From Candidatus Anammoximicrobium sp. (GTDB lineage: Bacteria > Planctomycetota > Planctomycetia > Pirellulales > Pirellulaceae), in assembly GCA_012515235.1 (NCBI GenBank), contig JAAYYU010000113.1, positions 62,001 through 126,000 of the forward strand: a DNA stretch of 64,000 nt, in the 5' to 3' direction. Under the pieces are notes generated by a model. That model ran no database searches. It had not been told where the DNA came from and saw only the letters and a program-made list of their open reading frames with translations. A program made the translations under genes and the position numbers. Shown piece by piece: positions 9,101 through 17,496 of the stretch. Within the stretch, counting starts at the first letter, position 1. Every line of letters begins with the position of its first letter.

Positions 9101-10097
9101 ATTTGCCGTCGCTCCCGTCGGCCAGATTCAGCGCCATCGTGCCTCGGACCCGCGTGTGGACAAACGCGCGCAACTCGTCCGCGGCCACGAACGACCCGCC
9201 CTGGCCCTTGCTGCCAAAGTTGAAGTACCGCAGGCGGCCCGTCTGCCGGTCAAACGCCGCGGGGAGCGACCGCCCGCCGGGCACCAGCAGCAGTTCCGCC
9301 GTGGCGGCCAGCTGGCCTTGCGGAGCGACGCCGGCGAAGGCCGGGGCCGCGTGCGGCTGCTTGACATAGTCGGCGCTGGTCGCATCGTTCACCCAGCGCA
9401 CGGCGCCGCTGTCGGCGTCCAGGGCGTAGATGAACGTGCCCATGAACGGCCAGATGCTGGCGGCAAAATAGATGATCCCGTCGCGCTCGACGGGGCCGCC
9501 GCGCGCGGGCCAGGCGGAAATCACGCGGCGGTTGCCGAGCACCTGCTGATCCGACGGAGCGCCGCGGAACCGCCATTGCAGCCGGCCGTCGGCGGCGCTG
9601 ACGCAGTACAAGTGGCCGTCGTCGCTGGCGAAGTACACGTGGCCGCGGAAGACGACGGGCGAGAACCGCACGGGTCCGTCGGCGTAGAAACACCATTGCT
9701 CCTCGCCCGAACGCGCGTCCAGGGCCACGACCTTGTCCTGGTCGTTAAACGCGACGAACAACCGCCCCTGGGCCGCCACCGGCTCGAACAACGAGTCGTA
9801 GGGCATCATGTCCTGGTTCAACGGATCGTCCCAGACCGGAACCCGCGGGGCATACTGCCGCGTCCAGGCCGGCCGCAGCGCCGGCGGCAACTCGTGCGGA
9901 GCAGCCGCCGTGTGCCCCGCATCGTACCGCCACATCGGCCAGTCGCCCCGCTCGGCCTCGGCGGCCAAACCGAACGCCAGGGGACCGATCGCCGCCAGCA
10001 GCGCGATGGCCAGCGTCGTCAGTCGGACGTGCGGCAGTCCTGCGCGGAGCGCAGCCCACGTTCCTCGCAGCATGATCACGGACTTCGTCGCACTCAT
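6120..10097 (-). CDS. Exported PQQ-like beta-propeller protein with an embedded methyltransferase-like domain
   Basis: This 1325-aa protein has a hydrophobic signal or anchor at about residues 25-45. The first BamB-like propeller (about 50-465) has repeats such as VVALDARSGEEQWCF and LYCVSAADGRLQWRF. A Rossmann-like segment of about 115 residues follows (about 485-600: YALWLGAEDE, then HVVAVDSDADRV, GLYGRRVAIRVADP and SLIVVGPS). A second propeller (about 625-1150) is followed by a beta-rich C-terminal domain. The glycine-rich SAM loop is degraded. The start at 10097 was chosen for GAGGAG about eight bases upstream. It has the same architecture as the protein at 22146-26039. It probably forms a transcription unit with the FAD oxidoreductase upstream and the 89-aa protein downstream. 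Its role is unknown. Confidence 0.82.
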   Translation of the reverse strand: MSATKSVIMLRGTWAALRAGLPHVRLTTLAIALLAAIGPLAFGLAAEAERGDWPMWRYDAGHTAAAPHELPPALRPAWTRQYAPRVPVWDDPLNQDMMPYDSLFEPVAAQGRLFVAFNDQDKVVALDARSGEEQWCFYADGPVRFSPVVFRGHVYFASDDGHLYCVSAADGRLQWRFRGAPSDQQVLGNRRVISAWPARGGPVERDGIIYFAASIWPFMGTFIYALDADSGAVRWVNDATSADYVKQPHAAPAFAGVAPQGQLAATAELLLVPGGRSLPAAFDRQTGRLRYFNFGSKGQGGSFVAADELRAFVHTRVRGTMALNLADGSDGKLSINEPVLADGFAYAANTPGKNKDGTLAPAAIQAFAADKRTVWQVEADGSGDLIKAGRRLYAAGAGKIVSIDLPSAGQAARVAWSLEVEGRVERLLAASGMLFAVSREGRIMAFGAGQNANPSSDASSVTSWTDTPRPLAPPAEAANRAEQLLRQTEAREGYALWLGAEDEPLLEAVVAASELHVVAVDSDADRVARLRRRFDAAGLYGRRVAIRVADPLAFRPPRYMASLIVVGPSLAERLANHETLAAVYESLRPYGGRLWIPAEDPLATEQGLAQADLAKAQLARTERAVVVTRAGPLPGAADWTHAYGDIANTVKSDDQRVRLPLGLLWFGGNSNLDVLPRHGHGPSPQVTGGRLFLQGISCLSARDVYTGRTLWKREFEDLGTRDIYFDETYAETPLSTAYNQVHIPGANARGTNYVATPEGVYLALGSRCLLLAAASGETVREFELPEADGQRPQWAFIGVYENLLLAGTGFGDYSQRLGYEYKAEGKRGIAWAPDHNGSLGLTAFDRHTGQTLWNVAADASFLHNGIVAGNGRIYCLDRLPKRVEDHLRRRGREPPAPRLLALDARSGQRLWQQTEKVFGTWLGYSAARDVLLEAGSAAGDRSPDETGKGLATFRGADGRRLWEKPDLSYVGPCILHHDLIITNAGSYKASQGAFRLLDGTPATILHPLTEEPVAWNFARTYGCNTCVASEHLLTFRSGAAGFYDLSGHSGTGNFGGFKSGCTSNLIVADGVLNAPEYTRTCTCAYQNQTSLALIHMPEAEIWTNSLYTLEPGAGTHVRRLGLNFGAPGDRRSEDGVLWLEHPEVGGASPKIPVQIEGKLSWFRHHSSRISGAVPAWVAASGVEGLEKLTVGLVPREDPQPKSAVARTVETAVKGLSQLVANPKNAPAVPSSNPSPPAAPSEHFTVRLHFVEPNVAVQPAQRVFGVVIQGRNVLARLDPVAQAGGPLRAIVASFSNIPIADSLTVEFQPLSSQPPLLCGLEILPES

Positions 10098-10210
10098 GAT
10101 CTGTCTCCTCACTCAGGTCGCAATCAAGGTCGTCGGTTCCGGTGCCGAGCAGGGGGGGCTCAAAAGAAGCGTCAACCCCGGAAAGCCGCTGGGGACGGGA
10201 CGGGCAACAC

Positions 10211-11593
10211 TCATGCTCCCGCAGGCACGATGGCTCCCTGTTTGGCCAGGACCTGGCGAAGCCGCTCCAACGGCACTGCCGCGGGCGTCGATCCCCGTTG
10301 CACCGCCAAGGCACAGGCGGCGCCGGCGGCCTGGCCCATGGCCATGCACGGAGCCTGGACGCGAAGGGCCGAATTGGCCAACCGGTCGCTGGAAATGCAC
10401 CGTCCCGCCACCATCAGGTTGCGGCTTCCGCGGGGCACCAGAGCGCCGAGCGGAATGGTCGGCACGGTGCCTTCCTTCAGGTGCTGCGGCCGAACGCCCC
10501 CAGGGGTGTGCAAGTCGACCGGATAGTAAGCATAGGCCACGGCGTCCGGGTACCGCTTGCCGGATTCGTATTCCTCCCGGCTGATGATCGTTTCGCCAAC
10601 GATCCGATAGGTTTCCCGCGCCGCCGTTTCCGGGCGCAGATCGCCCAGTTTCAGCTCCTCGTTGCCGGGTTGTTTCCGCAGGGCCCGAAACATCTTCAGG
10701 AACGCCTGCCGGCCGCGGATGTTTGCGTCGGTGTGCGTTTCCGACGTGGAAGGGTCCGCGCCCAGCACGTATTGCTGACGGGGCAGGGAGCCGGTCGGAT
10801 TCGCCGTCGTCGGCCGGGTCAAGGTGAACAAGATCGAACCCGGCTGAGTCTCCTGCTCGCGGAGTCGCGGCAGACCGGCCAGGGCCACGACCGAGGCGTT
10901 GCCGGTGCAGTCGATCAGGGTGCGGCAGCGGACCTCCGCCCGCGTTCCCTTGCCCACGAGTTCCACGAGCCAGCCCTCGCCGTCCGGCTTGACGGCGACG
11001 GGGCATTCGTAGTATCGCAGGGCCACCTCCGCCGCCAGGCAGGCCTCCTCGGCCAACGCGGCGTACAGCCCGCCGCGCAGCCGGACCTGGAAACGCGGAT
11101 GCCGGTGCTGAGCCTCGCCCACCGACAGCGAGAAATCCGGCAACGGGTCGCCGTTCAACTCCGCCGCCTGCTGGACCAGTTCCCAGCCGATGCCGGCAAT
11201 GATCTGCCGGCCCCAGGCCCAAAACAGGCCGGGGAAGTCGACGCCGCCGGTGGTCATCGTGCCGCCCAATTGACTGCCGGCTTCGACCAGCACGGTGCGG
11301 ACTCCCAACCGCCCCGCCTGGATGGCGGCAATCGTGCCCGCTGTGCCGCCGCCGATGACCAGCACGTCGGCCGCCAGTTGCCGGACGGGCAAGTTCCCGG
11401 CGTCGGCCGGTCCCGCGGCCAGGACCAGCCCGCTGCCCGGCACGAGCCCCAAAGCCCCCAGGAACGTGCGGCGAGAGGCGGACAGATCGGACAGCCGCGT
11501 TGTCGAGCCGGCAGGCTTGCAATCGGCGGACACGATCTCGGCGGGGTTGATCTCGGCGGGCTCGACCTTGGCGGGCAGGAAATCGTCAGGCAT
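10211..11593 (-). CDS. Tat-exported FAD-dependent oxidoreductase
   Basis: This 460-aa protein belongs to the FAD_oxidored type (PF12831-like). A twin-arginine signal SRRTFLGALGL (Arg41-Arg42) is followed by the dinucleotide-binding fold DVLVIGGGTAGTIAA (GGGTAG at 81-86) and the glutamate of LVEAGSQLGG. Conserved NLMVAGRCISSDRLA and AMGQAAGAACALA near the end close the FAD site. I chose the ATG at 11593 (MPDDFL) because GGAG lies about 11 bases upstream; an in-frame ATG at 11623 is less likely. Proteins of this type are common exported dehydrogenase-like flavoproteins in planctomycetes. The substrate is not known. The giant propeller gene follows 113 bp downstream on the same strand. Confidence 0.86.
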   Translation of the reverse strand: MPDDFLPAKVEPAEINPAEIVSADCKPAGSTTRLSDLSASRRTFLGALGLVPGSGLVLAAGPADAGNLPVRQLAADVLVIGGGTAGTIAAIQAGRLGVRTVLVEAGSQLGGTMTTGGVDFPGLFWAWGRQIIAGIGWELVQQAAELNGDPLPDFSLSVGEAQHRHPRFQVRLRGGLYAALAEEACLAAEVALRYYECPVAVKPDGEGWLVELVGKGTRAEVRCRTLIDCTGNASVVALAGLPRLREQETQPGSILFTLTRPTTANPTGSLPRQQYVLGADPSTSETHTDANIRGRQAFLKMFRALRKQPGNEELKLGDLRPETAARETYRIVGETIISREEYESGKRYPDAVAYAYYPVDLHTPGGVRPQHLKEGTVPTIPLGALVPRGSRNLMVAGRCISSDRLANSALRVQAPCMAMGQAAGAACALAVQRGSTPAAVPLERLRQVLAKQGAIVPAGA

Positions 11594-11807
11594 AGCGCAA
11601 CACTCCGGACTCAAGGGAAACATCAGGGGTCATGGTACACCAAGCGGACGAGGACCGCCAAGAACCCTTACAGACCAGTCGTTTGGGGATCGAGAGATTC
11701 GAGTCGGCTTGTCGCCTGGAATGTCGCCAATCGCTCCGGTAACATCAGAAAGGTATTTCTGTCGCCAGGGCCTGCCAACGGAACGGAGAGAAACGAGGCA
11801 AGAGATC

Positions 11808-14800
11808 ATGCGGTTTGCAATCCAACAAAGCCTGTGTGTGGGGGCCTTCCTGATGGCCCTGGCGCCGGCCTGCGGCGACGAGCGCGGCGCGGCGGCGTAT
11901 CCGCTCGAGCGACTGCAGCTGGACTGGCTCCGCCAGGACGCGCGGCGACTGGATGTTTCCGGTTGTTTTGCGAGCGCGGAGTCGAACGCACTGGAACGGC
12001 TGCTGGTGCGCAAGGTGCTGGACGAGGTGCAAGCGCGTCAGGCGGAACCGGCCGCGTTGGAAACCTGGGAGAAGCACTTCGCGACGCTGGCCGAAGCGAA
12101 CGCAGCCGGCGCCGACCCGGCCTGGAAGCGACTGTACTTCCAGCTGTGCGAAGTGCGGCGGAAACAGCGGCTGCAGCGGGTCTCGCAGTTCGCGGGACAG
12201 TATCTCTACGCCAAGCACTGTCAGTTGGCCAATCAGCCGTCGTTTGCGTCCACCGCGTTTTTGTCGGATTCGGTCTATAAGGACCGCCTGGGCGACTGGA
12301 AAATGGGCTCGGAATTGTGCCTGCTCACGATTTCCGCCGAAGGCCGGGTGACCACGGAGACGCTGTTGCGACAAGACCGGGGGATCATTCGCGACCCTCA
12401 GGTTTCCTACGACGGCGCCCGGATCGCGTTTGCGATGCGGGCCAGCGAGCACGCGGACGATTACCATCTGTACGTCATGCGCTGGGCGGACCGCAGCGTC
12501 CGGCAGATTACGTTCGGTGCGGGCACGGCGGATTTCGAGCCCTGCTGGCTGCCCGAGGGCGACCTCGTCTTCTCGTCCACGCGGTGCGACATCTCGGTGC
12601 CGTGCTGGTCGTCGGATGTCACGAACCTGTACCGTTGCGACGGCGAAGGCCGTTACCTGCGGCGGCTGGGGTTCGACCAGGCGCACACGCTGTACCCGCA
12701 GGTCCTGCACGACGGGCGGATTCTGTACACGCGCTGGGAGTACAACGACCGCGTGTCCGGCAAGGTGCATAAACTGTTCGTGATGAACGCCGACGGCACC
12801 GCCCAGACCGAATACTACGGCAACAACTCGTACTCGCCGCGGTCCATCATTCACGGCCGGCCGATTCCGGGCTCCTCCCGCATCATGGTGATCGGTTCCG
12901 GTCATCACACGGACCAGAGCGGCAAGCTGATGCGTCTGGACCGGAACCGGGGGACCCAGGAGAATCAGGGCCTGGAGTACGTCGCGCCGGTGCGGCATTT
13001 TGAACCCAACCGGGACGATTACTTCGGCCAACAGGGCGAGTTGTTCCAGTACCCGCTGCCCATCGACGAAGACAACTATCTCGTGTCCTTCCTGCCGGAG
13101 GGCGGTCCGCCGCGGGGCGCGTACAAGGTTCCCTTTGGGATCTACTGGATGAACAGCGCCGGGGACCGCGAGTTGTTGGCGTTCGACCCGGCCGTCTCCT
13201 GCGGGCAACTGGTCCCGCGGATCGCCCGCCCCGCGCCGCCGCCCCGCCCCGACGGCTGGAGCCTCGAGCGCAACGAAGGCGCGTTCTATGTGGAGAACGT
13301 GTATTTCGGCCCCGGCCTGGCAGGCATTCCCCAAGGCACGGTCAAGAAACTGCGGATCGTCGCGCTGTCGTACCGCGCCATGTCGGCCGGGGTGGACTAC
13401 AACCAGCCCAGCTCGCAGGTGCATACGCCGATCGCCATCGGCAACGGCAGCTGGGACGTCAAGCACGTGCTGGGCACGGTCGATGTCGAGGCCGACGGCA
13501 GCGCCTATTTCACCGTGCCGCCGCGCCGGGCCGTGTATTTCCAGCTTCTGGACGAACGAGGCTACGTCGTGCAAACCATGCGCAGCTGGACGATGGTCCT
13601 GCCCGGCGAGACCTTCGCCTGCCTGGGCTGCCACGAGGCCAAGCACGACACGCTGTCCGACGCCCAGCCGTCGGCCCGCGCACTGCGACGTCCGCCGCAG
13701 CGCCCGGTTCCGTTCTATCAACCGGGAGAAATCGCTTCGCAGGAGCAGCTCCGGTTTCTGTCCCCTTCGCAACGGCGTGCTTCTGAGTATCTGAATGTCA
13801 ATGCGCCGCAGGGCATGGACGTGCCCCAAGGCTTCAGCTACCTCCGCGAAATCCAGCCGATCTGGGACGCCCACTGCGTGGACTGCCACACGGGCCGGAA
13901 GACAGCCGACGGCGCGGACGCGCCGCTGAGCCTGCTGGCCGACACGAAGGACTATGGCTGGAAGGAAGCCTGGGAAGGCGTCGCCAGCCGTCCGAAAACG
14001 GCCGAATACGTCTATCCGCAGACCGGCAAAGACATGAATCCGGGCCGCGACTACTGCGAATCCTACGTCCACCTGACGAACTACGGCCGCGTGTGCTACG
14101 AACAGGTCAACGACCTGGTCAACTGGCTGCCGATGGCCGTCGCCGAGCCGCCGCTGATCCCGCCCTACGCCTACGGCTCGTCCCGGAGCCGGCTCATGCA
14201 GTATCTGGACGAGTCGCACTACGGCGTGAAACTGACGCGCCAACAGAAGGAGCGCGTCGCCTGCTGGATCGACTTGAACGTGCCCTACTGCGGTTCGTAC
14301 ATGGAGGCCAACAAATGGGACCGGATCACCCACACCTACATCCATTCGTACCGCGATCAGTGCCGCGCGGCCTACCTGTTCCAGGAGGCCAAACGGCTGC
14401 GGCACGCGGAAATCGAGGTGGCCCATCTGGACCGGTACCGGGAGTTTCTGGCCCGTGGCGTCCACACGGCGGCCGCAGCCTTTCCCCGTTTCGATTGGGG
14501 CGGCTTGGAGGCGCAGCGGCAGTTCATCGACGCTTACCACAACTGGCCGCACACGGTTCCCATTCACGCCATGGCGGCCGGCAGGGACGCACGCGGCGGC
14601 TCGAACGTCGCGGGCAACCACGTCCGCAATCTGGCGCTCAATCCTTCCGCCGCGACGTTCCAACTGCGGTCCTATCCGCACGTGACCTCGAACAGCCACT
14701 TCCAGTACCGGCCGGAATTCTCGCCCGCGAACGCCATCGACGGAACCACGGCTTCGGCAGCACAGGCCCCCGACGTTCCGTACTGGCGACCGAACAAGCG

Positions 14801-15089
14801 GACGGACTTGTGGCTGAAAGTCGAGTTCGGCCGCACGGTGGAAGCCAGTCGCGTGGTGTTGTACCTGCGCAAGCTGCCGAACCAGAAGAAGACGTGGAGC
14901 CGTGCGACGTTGGAGTTTTCCAACGCGCACCGGATTCCCATCTCCCTGCAGAACACGACCGCGGCCCAGGAGTTTGCATTCCCGAAACAGGCGACCGCGT
15001 GGGTCCGGCTGAGCGGCTTGCAGGAGTCCTTTCCGCTGGGCGACAACGGGCTGGTCGAGTTCGAGGTCTACGGTCAGGACCTCCCCTGA
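11808..15089 (+). CDS. HzsA-related exported protein: TolB-like propeller, two haem c motifs, discoidin-like tail
   Basis: This 1093-aa protein has a signal peptide (MRFAIQQSLCVGAFLMALAPACG). An N-terminal helical region is followed by a TolB/WD40-like propeller with DPQVSYDGARIAFAMR and FEPCWLPEGDLVFSST repeats. It then has the fold seen in relatives of hydrazine synthase alpha subunit, with CLGCH at about 604 and CVDCH at about 690. The last 170 residues look like an F5/8-type-C carbohydrate-binding domain (PEFSPANAIDGTTA; LWLKVEFGRTVEASRVVLYL). Two CxxCH motifs predict two c-type haems and a periplasmic location. There is no anammox context, so hydrazine synthesis is not implied; electron transfer or glycan-linked redox chemistry is inference. 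The ATG at 11808 has a weak purine-rich ribosome-binding site. Confidence 0.83.
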   Translation: MRFAIQQSLCVGAFLMALAPACGDERGAAAYPLERLQLDWLRQDARRLDVSGCFASAESNALERLLVRKVLDEVQARQAEPAALETWEKHFATLAEANAAGADPAWKRLYFQLCEVRRKQRLQRVSQFAGQYLYAKHCQLANQPSFASTAFLSDSVYKDRLGDWKMGSELCLLTISAEGRVTTETLLRQDRGIIRDPQVSYDGARIAFAMRASEHADDYHLYVMRWADRSVRQITFGAGTADFEPCWLPEGDLVFSSTRCDISVPCWSSDVTNLYRCDGEGRYLRRLGFDQAHTLYPQVLHDGRILYTRWEYNDRVSGKVHKLFVMNADGTAQTEYYGNNSYSPRSIIHGRPIPGSSRIMVIGSGHHTDQSGKLMRLDRNRGTQENQGLEYVAPVRHFEPNRDDYFGQQGELFQYPLPIDEDNYLVSFLPEGGPPRGAYKVPFGIYWMNSAGDRELLAFDPAVSCGQLVPRIARPAPPPRPDGWSLERNEGAFYVENVYFGPGLAGIPQGTVKKLRIVALSYRAMSAGVDYNQPSSQVHTPIAIGNGSWDVKHVLGTVDVEADGSAYFTVPPRRAVYFQLLDERGYVVQTMRSWTMVLPGETFACLGCHEAKHDTLSDAQPSARALRRPPQRPVPFYQPGEIASQEQLRFLSPSQRRASEYLNVNAPQGMDVPQGFSYLREIQPIWDAHCVDCHTGRKTADGADAPLSLLADTKDYGWKEAWEGVASRPKTAEYVYPQTGKDMNPGRDYCESYVHLTNYGRVCYEQVNDLVNWLPMAVAEPPLIPPYAYGSSRSRLMQYLDESHYGVKLTRQQKERVACWIDLNVPYCGSYMEANKWDRITHTYIHSYRDQCRAAYLFQEAKRLRHAEIEVAHLDRYREFLARGVHTAAAAFPRFDWGGLEAQRQFIDAYHNWPHTVPIHAMAAGRDARGGSNVAGNHVRNLALNPSAATFQLRSYPHVTSNSHFQYRPEFSPANAIDGTTASAAQAPDVPYWRPNKRTDLWLKVEFGRTVEASRVVLYLRKLPNQKKTWSRATLEFSNAHRIPISLQNTTAAQEFAFPKQATAWVRLSGLQESFPLGDNGLVEFEVYGQDLP

Positions 15090-15233
15090 GCGGCGCGGCT
15101 CGCGCGCACCGGCCGCGTGGCGAGCACGCCGCTCCAGACGGCGGCTCGGCGCGAATCTGTCTCAGCACGGCGGTCACTTGCCGCCGCTTGCTACGGCGAT
15201 CGCTGTGAGAAAGCCCGCTGGTCCCGCTGCGGA

Positions 15234-15734
15234 TCAGGCGATTTCCTTGAACTTCGCCTTCGGCGCTCCGCACACCGGGCACTTGTCGGGCGCGCCGCCC
15301 ACGTGCGTGTGGCCGCAGATTTCGCAGACGTAGATGGCGGCCGGTTCGAGATCCTGCCCGGCCTCGAGCGATTCCAGGGCTGCGCCGTACAGGCCGTGGT
15401 GGGTCTGTTCGACCGCGTTGGCGTTGCGGAACGAAACAAGGGCCGCCTTGTTCCCCTCGGCCTCGGCTTGCTGGATGAACCCAGGGTACATTTCCGTGAA
15501 TTCGTACCGCTCGCCCTCGAGGGCCTCCCGCAGGTTCTGCTTCGTGTCGCCGATGCCGCCCATGACGCGGAGATGAGCGTGGGCGTGGACGGTCTCCGCC
15601 GCGGCCACCGCACGGAACAGCTTGGCGATCTGGGGACGCCCCTCGGCGTCCGCCTTGGCGGCGAAAGCGAGGTACTTGCGGTTGGCTTGGCTTTCCCCGG
15701 CAAACGCGGCTTGCAGGTTATCTTGGGTCGACAT
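15234..15734 (-). CDS. Rubrerythrin, possible separate product from an internal start
   Basis: From ATG 15734 the frame encodes 166 aa, the usual size of a free rubrerythrin. The N-terminal diiron domain has GESQANRKYLAF, ETVHAHAHL and EQTHHGLY; the C-terminal rubredoxin-like iron site is CEIC...CPVC. AAGGAG lies nine bases before this ATG. It is in frame with the upstream glutamate-synthase domain, so the gene may give both a long fusion and a free rubrerythrin, which would reduce peroxide. Which of the two is made is not decidable from sequence alone. Confidence 0.6.
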   Translation of the reverse strand: MSTQDNLQAAFAGESQANRKYLAFAAKADAEGRPQIAKLFRAVAAAETVHAHAHLRVMGGIGDTKQNLREALEGERYEFTEMYPGFIQQAEAEGNKAALVSFRNANAVEQTHHGLYGAALESLEAGQDLEPAAIYVCEICGHTHVGGAPDKCPVCGAPKAKFKEIA

Positions 15735-17276
15735 CGAGTTCTTCTCCTTGGGTTGAGTGTGAGTAACGGTGGCAGCTGGCGCGGGGGTCGGCGGCAACGG
15801 CTCGCGGACTCCGGCATACGGGATTCCCGCCAGTTCGGCCATGTCCCGTTTCCAGGTCGTGATGTCGTTCGCGTTGAACTGCCTCAAGTGCGTGTGCCCG
15901 CAAGCGCGGGCCATGACCTTCATCAGTTCCACGGAAGCGGTCAGGAACCGGGCCAGCCGGGCGGACGCTTCGTCGATATCGAGCCGCGCCCGCAGTTCTT
16001 CCTTTTGAGTGGCGATCCCCGCCGGGCAGTTGTTGGTATTGCAGATCCTCGCCGCCACGCAGCCGATGGCCTGGATCGCGGCGTTGGCGACGGCGATCCC
16101 GTCGGCTCCCAGGCACAAGGCTTTGACAAAGTCGGCCGGGGTCCGCAGGCCGCCGGTGATGATCAGCGTGACGTCCGAGCGTCCCAGCCGGTCGAGGTGA
16201 CGGCGAGCCCGCGCCAGCGCCGGGATCGTCGGCACGGAAATGTTGTCCCGAAAGATCAGCGGCGCTGCGCCGGTGCCGCCGCCGCGGCCGTCGAGGATGA
16301 GATAGTCCACGCCCGCCTGCAGGGCAAAGTCGATGTCGTCTTCGATGTGCTGGGCCGACATCTTCATCCCGATCGGGATGCCGCCCGTCAGTTCCCGCAC
16401 GCGGTCGGCGAACCGGCGGAAGTCGTCCGGGGCAGTCAGATCGGTGAACGCAGGCGGCGAAACGGCGGGCTGGCCCTCCGCCAGGTTGCGGATGACGGCG
16501 ATCTTGCCCCGCACCTTGTCGCCCGGCAGATGGCCGCCCGTCCCGGTCTTGGCCGCCTGGCCGGCCTTGAAGTGAAACGCCTGGATGCGCGGGAGCAGGT
16601 CTTCGGTATAGCCGAACTTGGCCGAGCCCAATTCGAAGAAGTACCGCGAGTTGGCGGCGTTTTCTTCCGGCAGCATCCCGCCTTCGCCCGAGGCGATTCC
16701 CGTGCCGGCCTGCTGCGCGCCCTTGGCCAAGGCCGTCTTGGCCTCTTCGGATAACGCCCCAAAACTCATGTCCGAGACGAAGATCGGAATCGCCAGCCGC
16801 AAGGGCTTGCGGGCGTTGGGGCCGATCACCAGTTCGGTCCCTACCGCCACGTCTTCGGCCAGCGGCTTGCGGGCCAACTGAGCCGGCAGAATCTGGATAT
16901 CGTCCCACTGAGGAAGCGTGGGCCGCGGCACGCCCATCGCGCCCATCGGACCGTGATGGCCGACCCGGTCGAGCCCCTCCTGGGCCAACGCATGGATCAA
17001 CTCCACGGTCGGTTCCACGGCCGTGTTCTTGGCCGCCGGCGCACCCGCAGCGCGCGGCCGGGAACCGGCTTCCCGCGCAGCGGCGGGCTCGGCAGCCGGT
17101 TCGGCGTCGGGTTCAGCGTCGGGTCCGCTGACCGGTGCTGCCGCGACGACGGTGAAGTCTTCCCGGCCAGCGCCGCAAGTGGGACAAACCCAGTCAGCGG
17201 GCAGGGCGTCCCAAGGAGCCTCTTCCTGGTCTTCGTCGTACACGTACCCGCACACAGAACATTCGTATCGAGCCAT
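15234..17276 (-). CDS. Rubredoxin - glutamate synthase (FMN) - rubrerythrin continuous ORF
   Basis: The 680-aa frame starts at ATG 17276, with AGGAGG about eight bases upstream. Residues 1-45 are a rubredoxin (CSVCGY near 6, CPTCGA near 38) that binds one iron. After an Ala/Pro-rich linker, about 95-490 form an archaeal-type GltB FMN domain: SDMSFGALSEEAKTALAKGA, SGEGGMLPEEN, LDGRGGGTGAAP, and the 3Fe-4S signature GCVAARICNTNNCPAG. No glutaminase domain is present. Residues 515-680 are a complete rubrerythrin: a four-helix di-iron region with ExxH motifs, then CEICGHTHVGGAPDKCPVCG. No stop codon separates the last two parts, yet a ribosome-binding site and ATG sit at the junction. The most natural reading is electron delivery to an oxidoreductase coupled to peroxide defence. 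Confidence 0.85.
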   Translation of the reverse strand: MARYECSVCGYVYDEDQEEAPWDALPADWVCPTCGAGREDFTVVAAAPVSGPDAEPDAEPAAEPAAAREAGSRPRAAGAPAAKNTAVEPTVELIHALAQEGLDRVGHHGPMGAMGVPRPTLPQWDDIQILPAQLARKPLAEDVAVGTELVIGPNARKPLRLAIPIFVSDMSFGALSEEAKTALAKGAQQAGTGIASGEGGMLPEENAANSRYFFELGSAKFGYTEDLLPRIQAFHFKAGQAAKTGTGGHLPGDKVRGKIAVIRNLAEGQPAVSPPAFTDLTAPDDFRRFADRVRELTGGIPIGMKMSAQHIEDDIDFALQAGVDYLILDGRGGGTGAAPLIFRDNISVPTIPALARARRHLDRLGRSDVTLIITGGLRTPADFVKALCLGADGIAVANAAIQAIGCVAARICNTNNCPAGIATQKEELRARLDIDEASARLARFLTASVELMKVMARACGHTHLRQFNANDITTWKRDMAELAGIPYAGVREPLPPTPAPAATVTHTQPKEKNSMSTQDNLQAAFAGESQANRKYLAFAAKADAEGRPQIAKLFRAVAAAETVHAHAHLRVMGGIGDTKQNLREALEGERYEFTEMYPGFIQQAEAEGNKAALVSFRNANAVEQTHHGLYGAALESLEAGQDLEPAAIYVCEICGHTHVGGAPDKCPVCGAPKAKFKEIA
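15744..15749 (-). promoter_or_regulatory. Internal ribosome-binding site before the rubrerythrin part
   Basis: On the minus strand AAGGAG is followed nine bases later by ATG (15734). It lies inside an open frame at the exact boundary of the glutamate-synthase and rubrerythrin homologies. This is what an ancestral two-gene operon would look like after loss of the first stop codon. Confidence 0.65.
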
Positions 17277-17426
17277 CGCTGCCGCCTCCTGGGGCACAGA
17301 TTGAGGAACGTCGGCAGTCTAGCATTTGGGGGCGACGAGGGCCAGGGTCCCACGGCTTGCCGCTGTCGGGCGGCAACCGGCGGCCGTTAGCAACGGTGGC
17401 CGAAATGACTTCCCGCATTTTTGCCC

Positions 17427-17447
17427 CCACGCTGCTCGCCAGCGTGG
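17427..17447 (-). repeat. Palindromic element, inverted copy
   Basis: CCACGCTG and CAGCGTGG (perfect 8-bp stem) enclose CTCGC. The loop is the reverse complement of the loop in the copy at 17527, and flanking bases match too when reversed (TGAACA before, GGCAAA after). It is therefore the same element in the opposite orientation. Confidence 0.7.
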
Positions 17448-17496
17448 TGCCCTGTTCAGCACCAGCCGCCGTGCCGCCCTACGACAGCCGATGTCA

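Noticed and set aside
6354..9101. 915-codon open frame on the plus strand
   Set aside because: It is a shadow of the giant propeller gene on the opposite strand.
11808..15089. Hydrazine synthase and anammox metabolism
   Set aside because: The protein only shares the propeller/haem architecture; no HzsB/C, hydrazine dehydrogenase or related genes are present, and such relatives are common in non-anammox planctomycetes.
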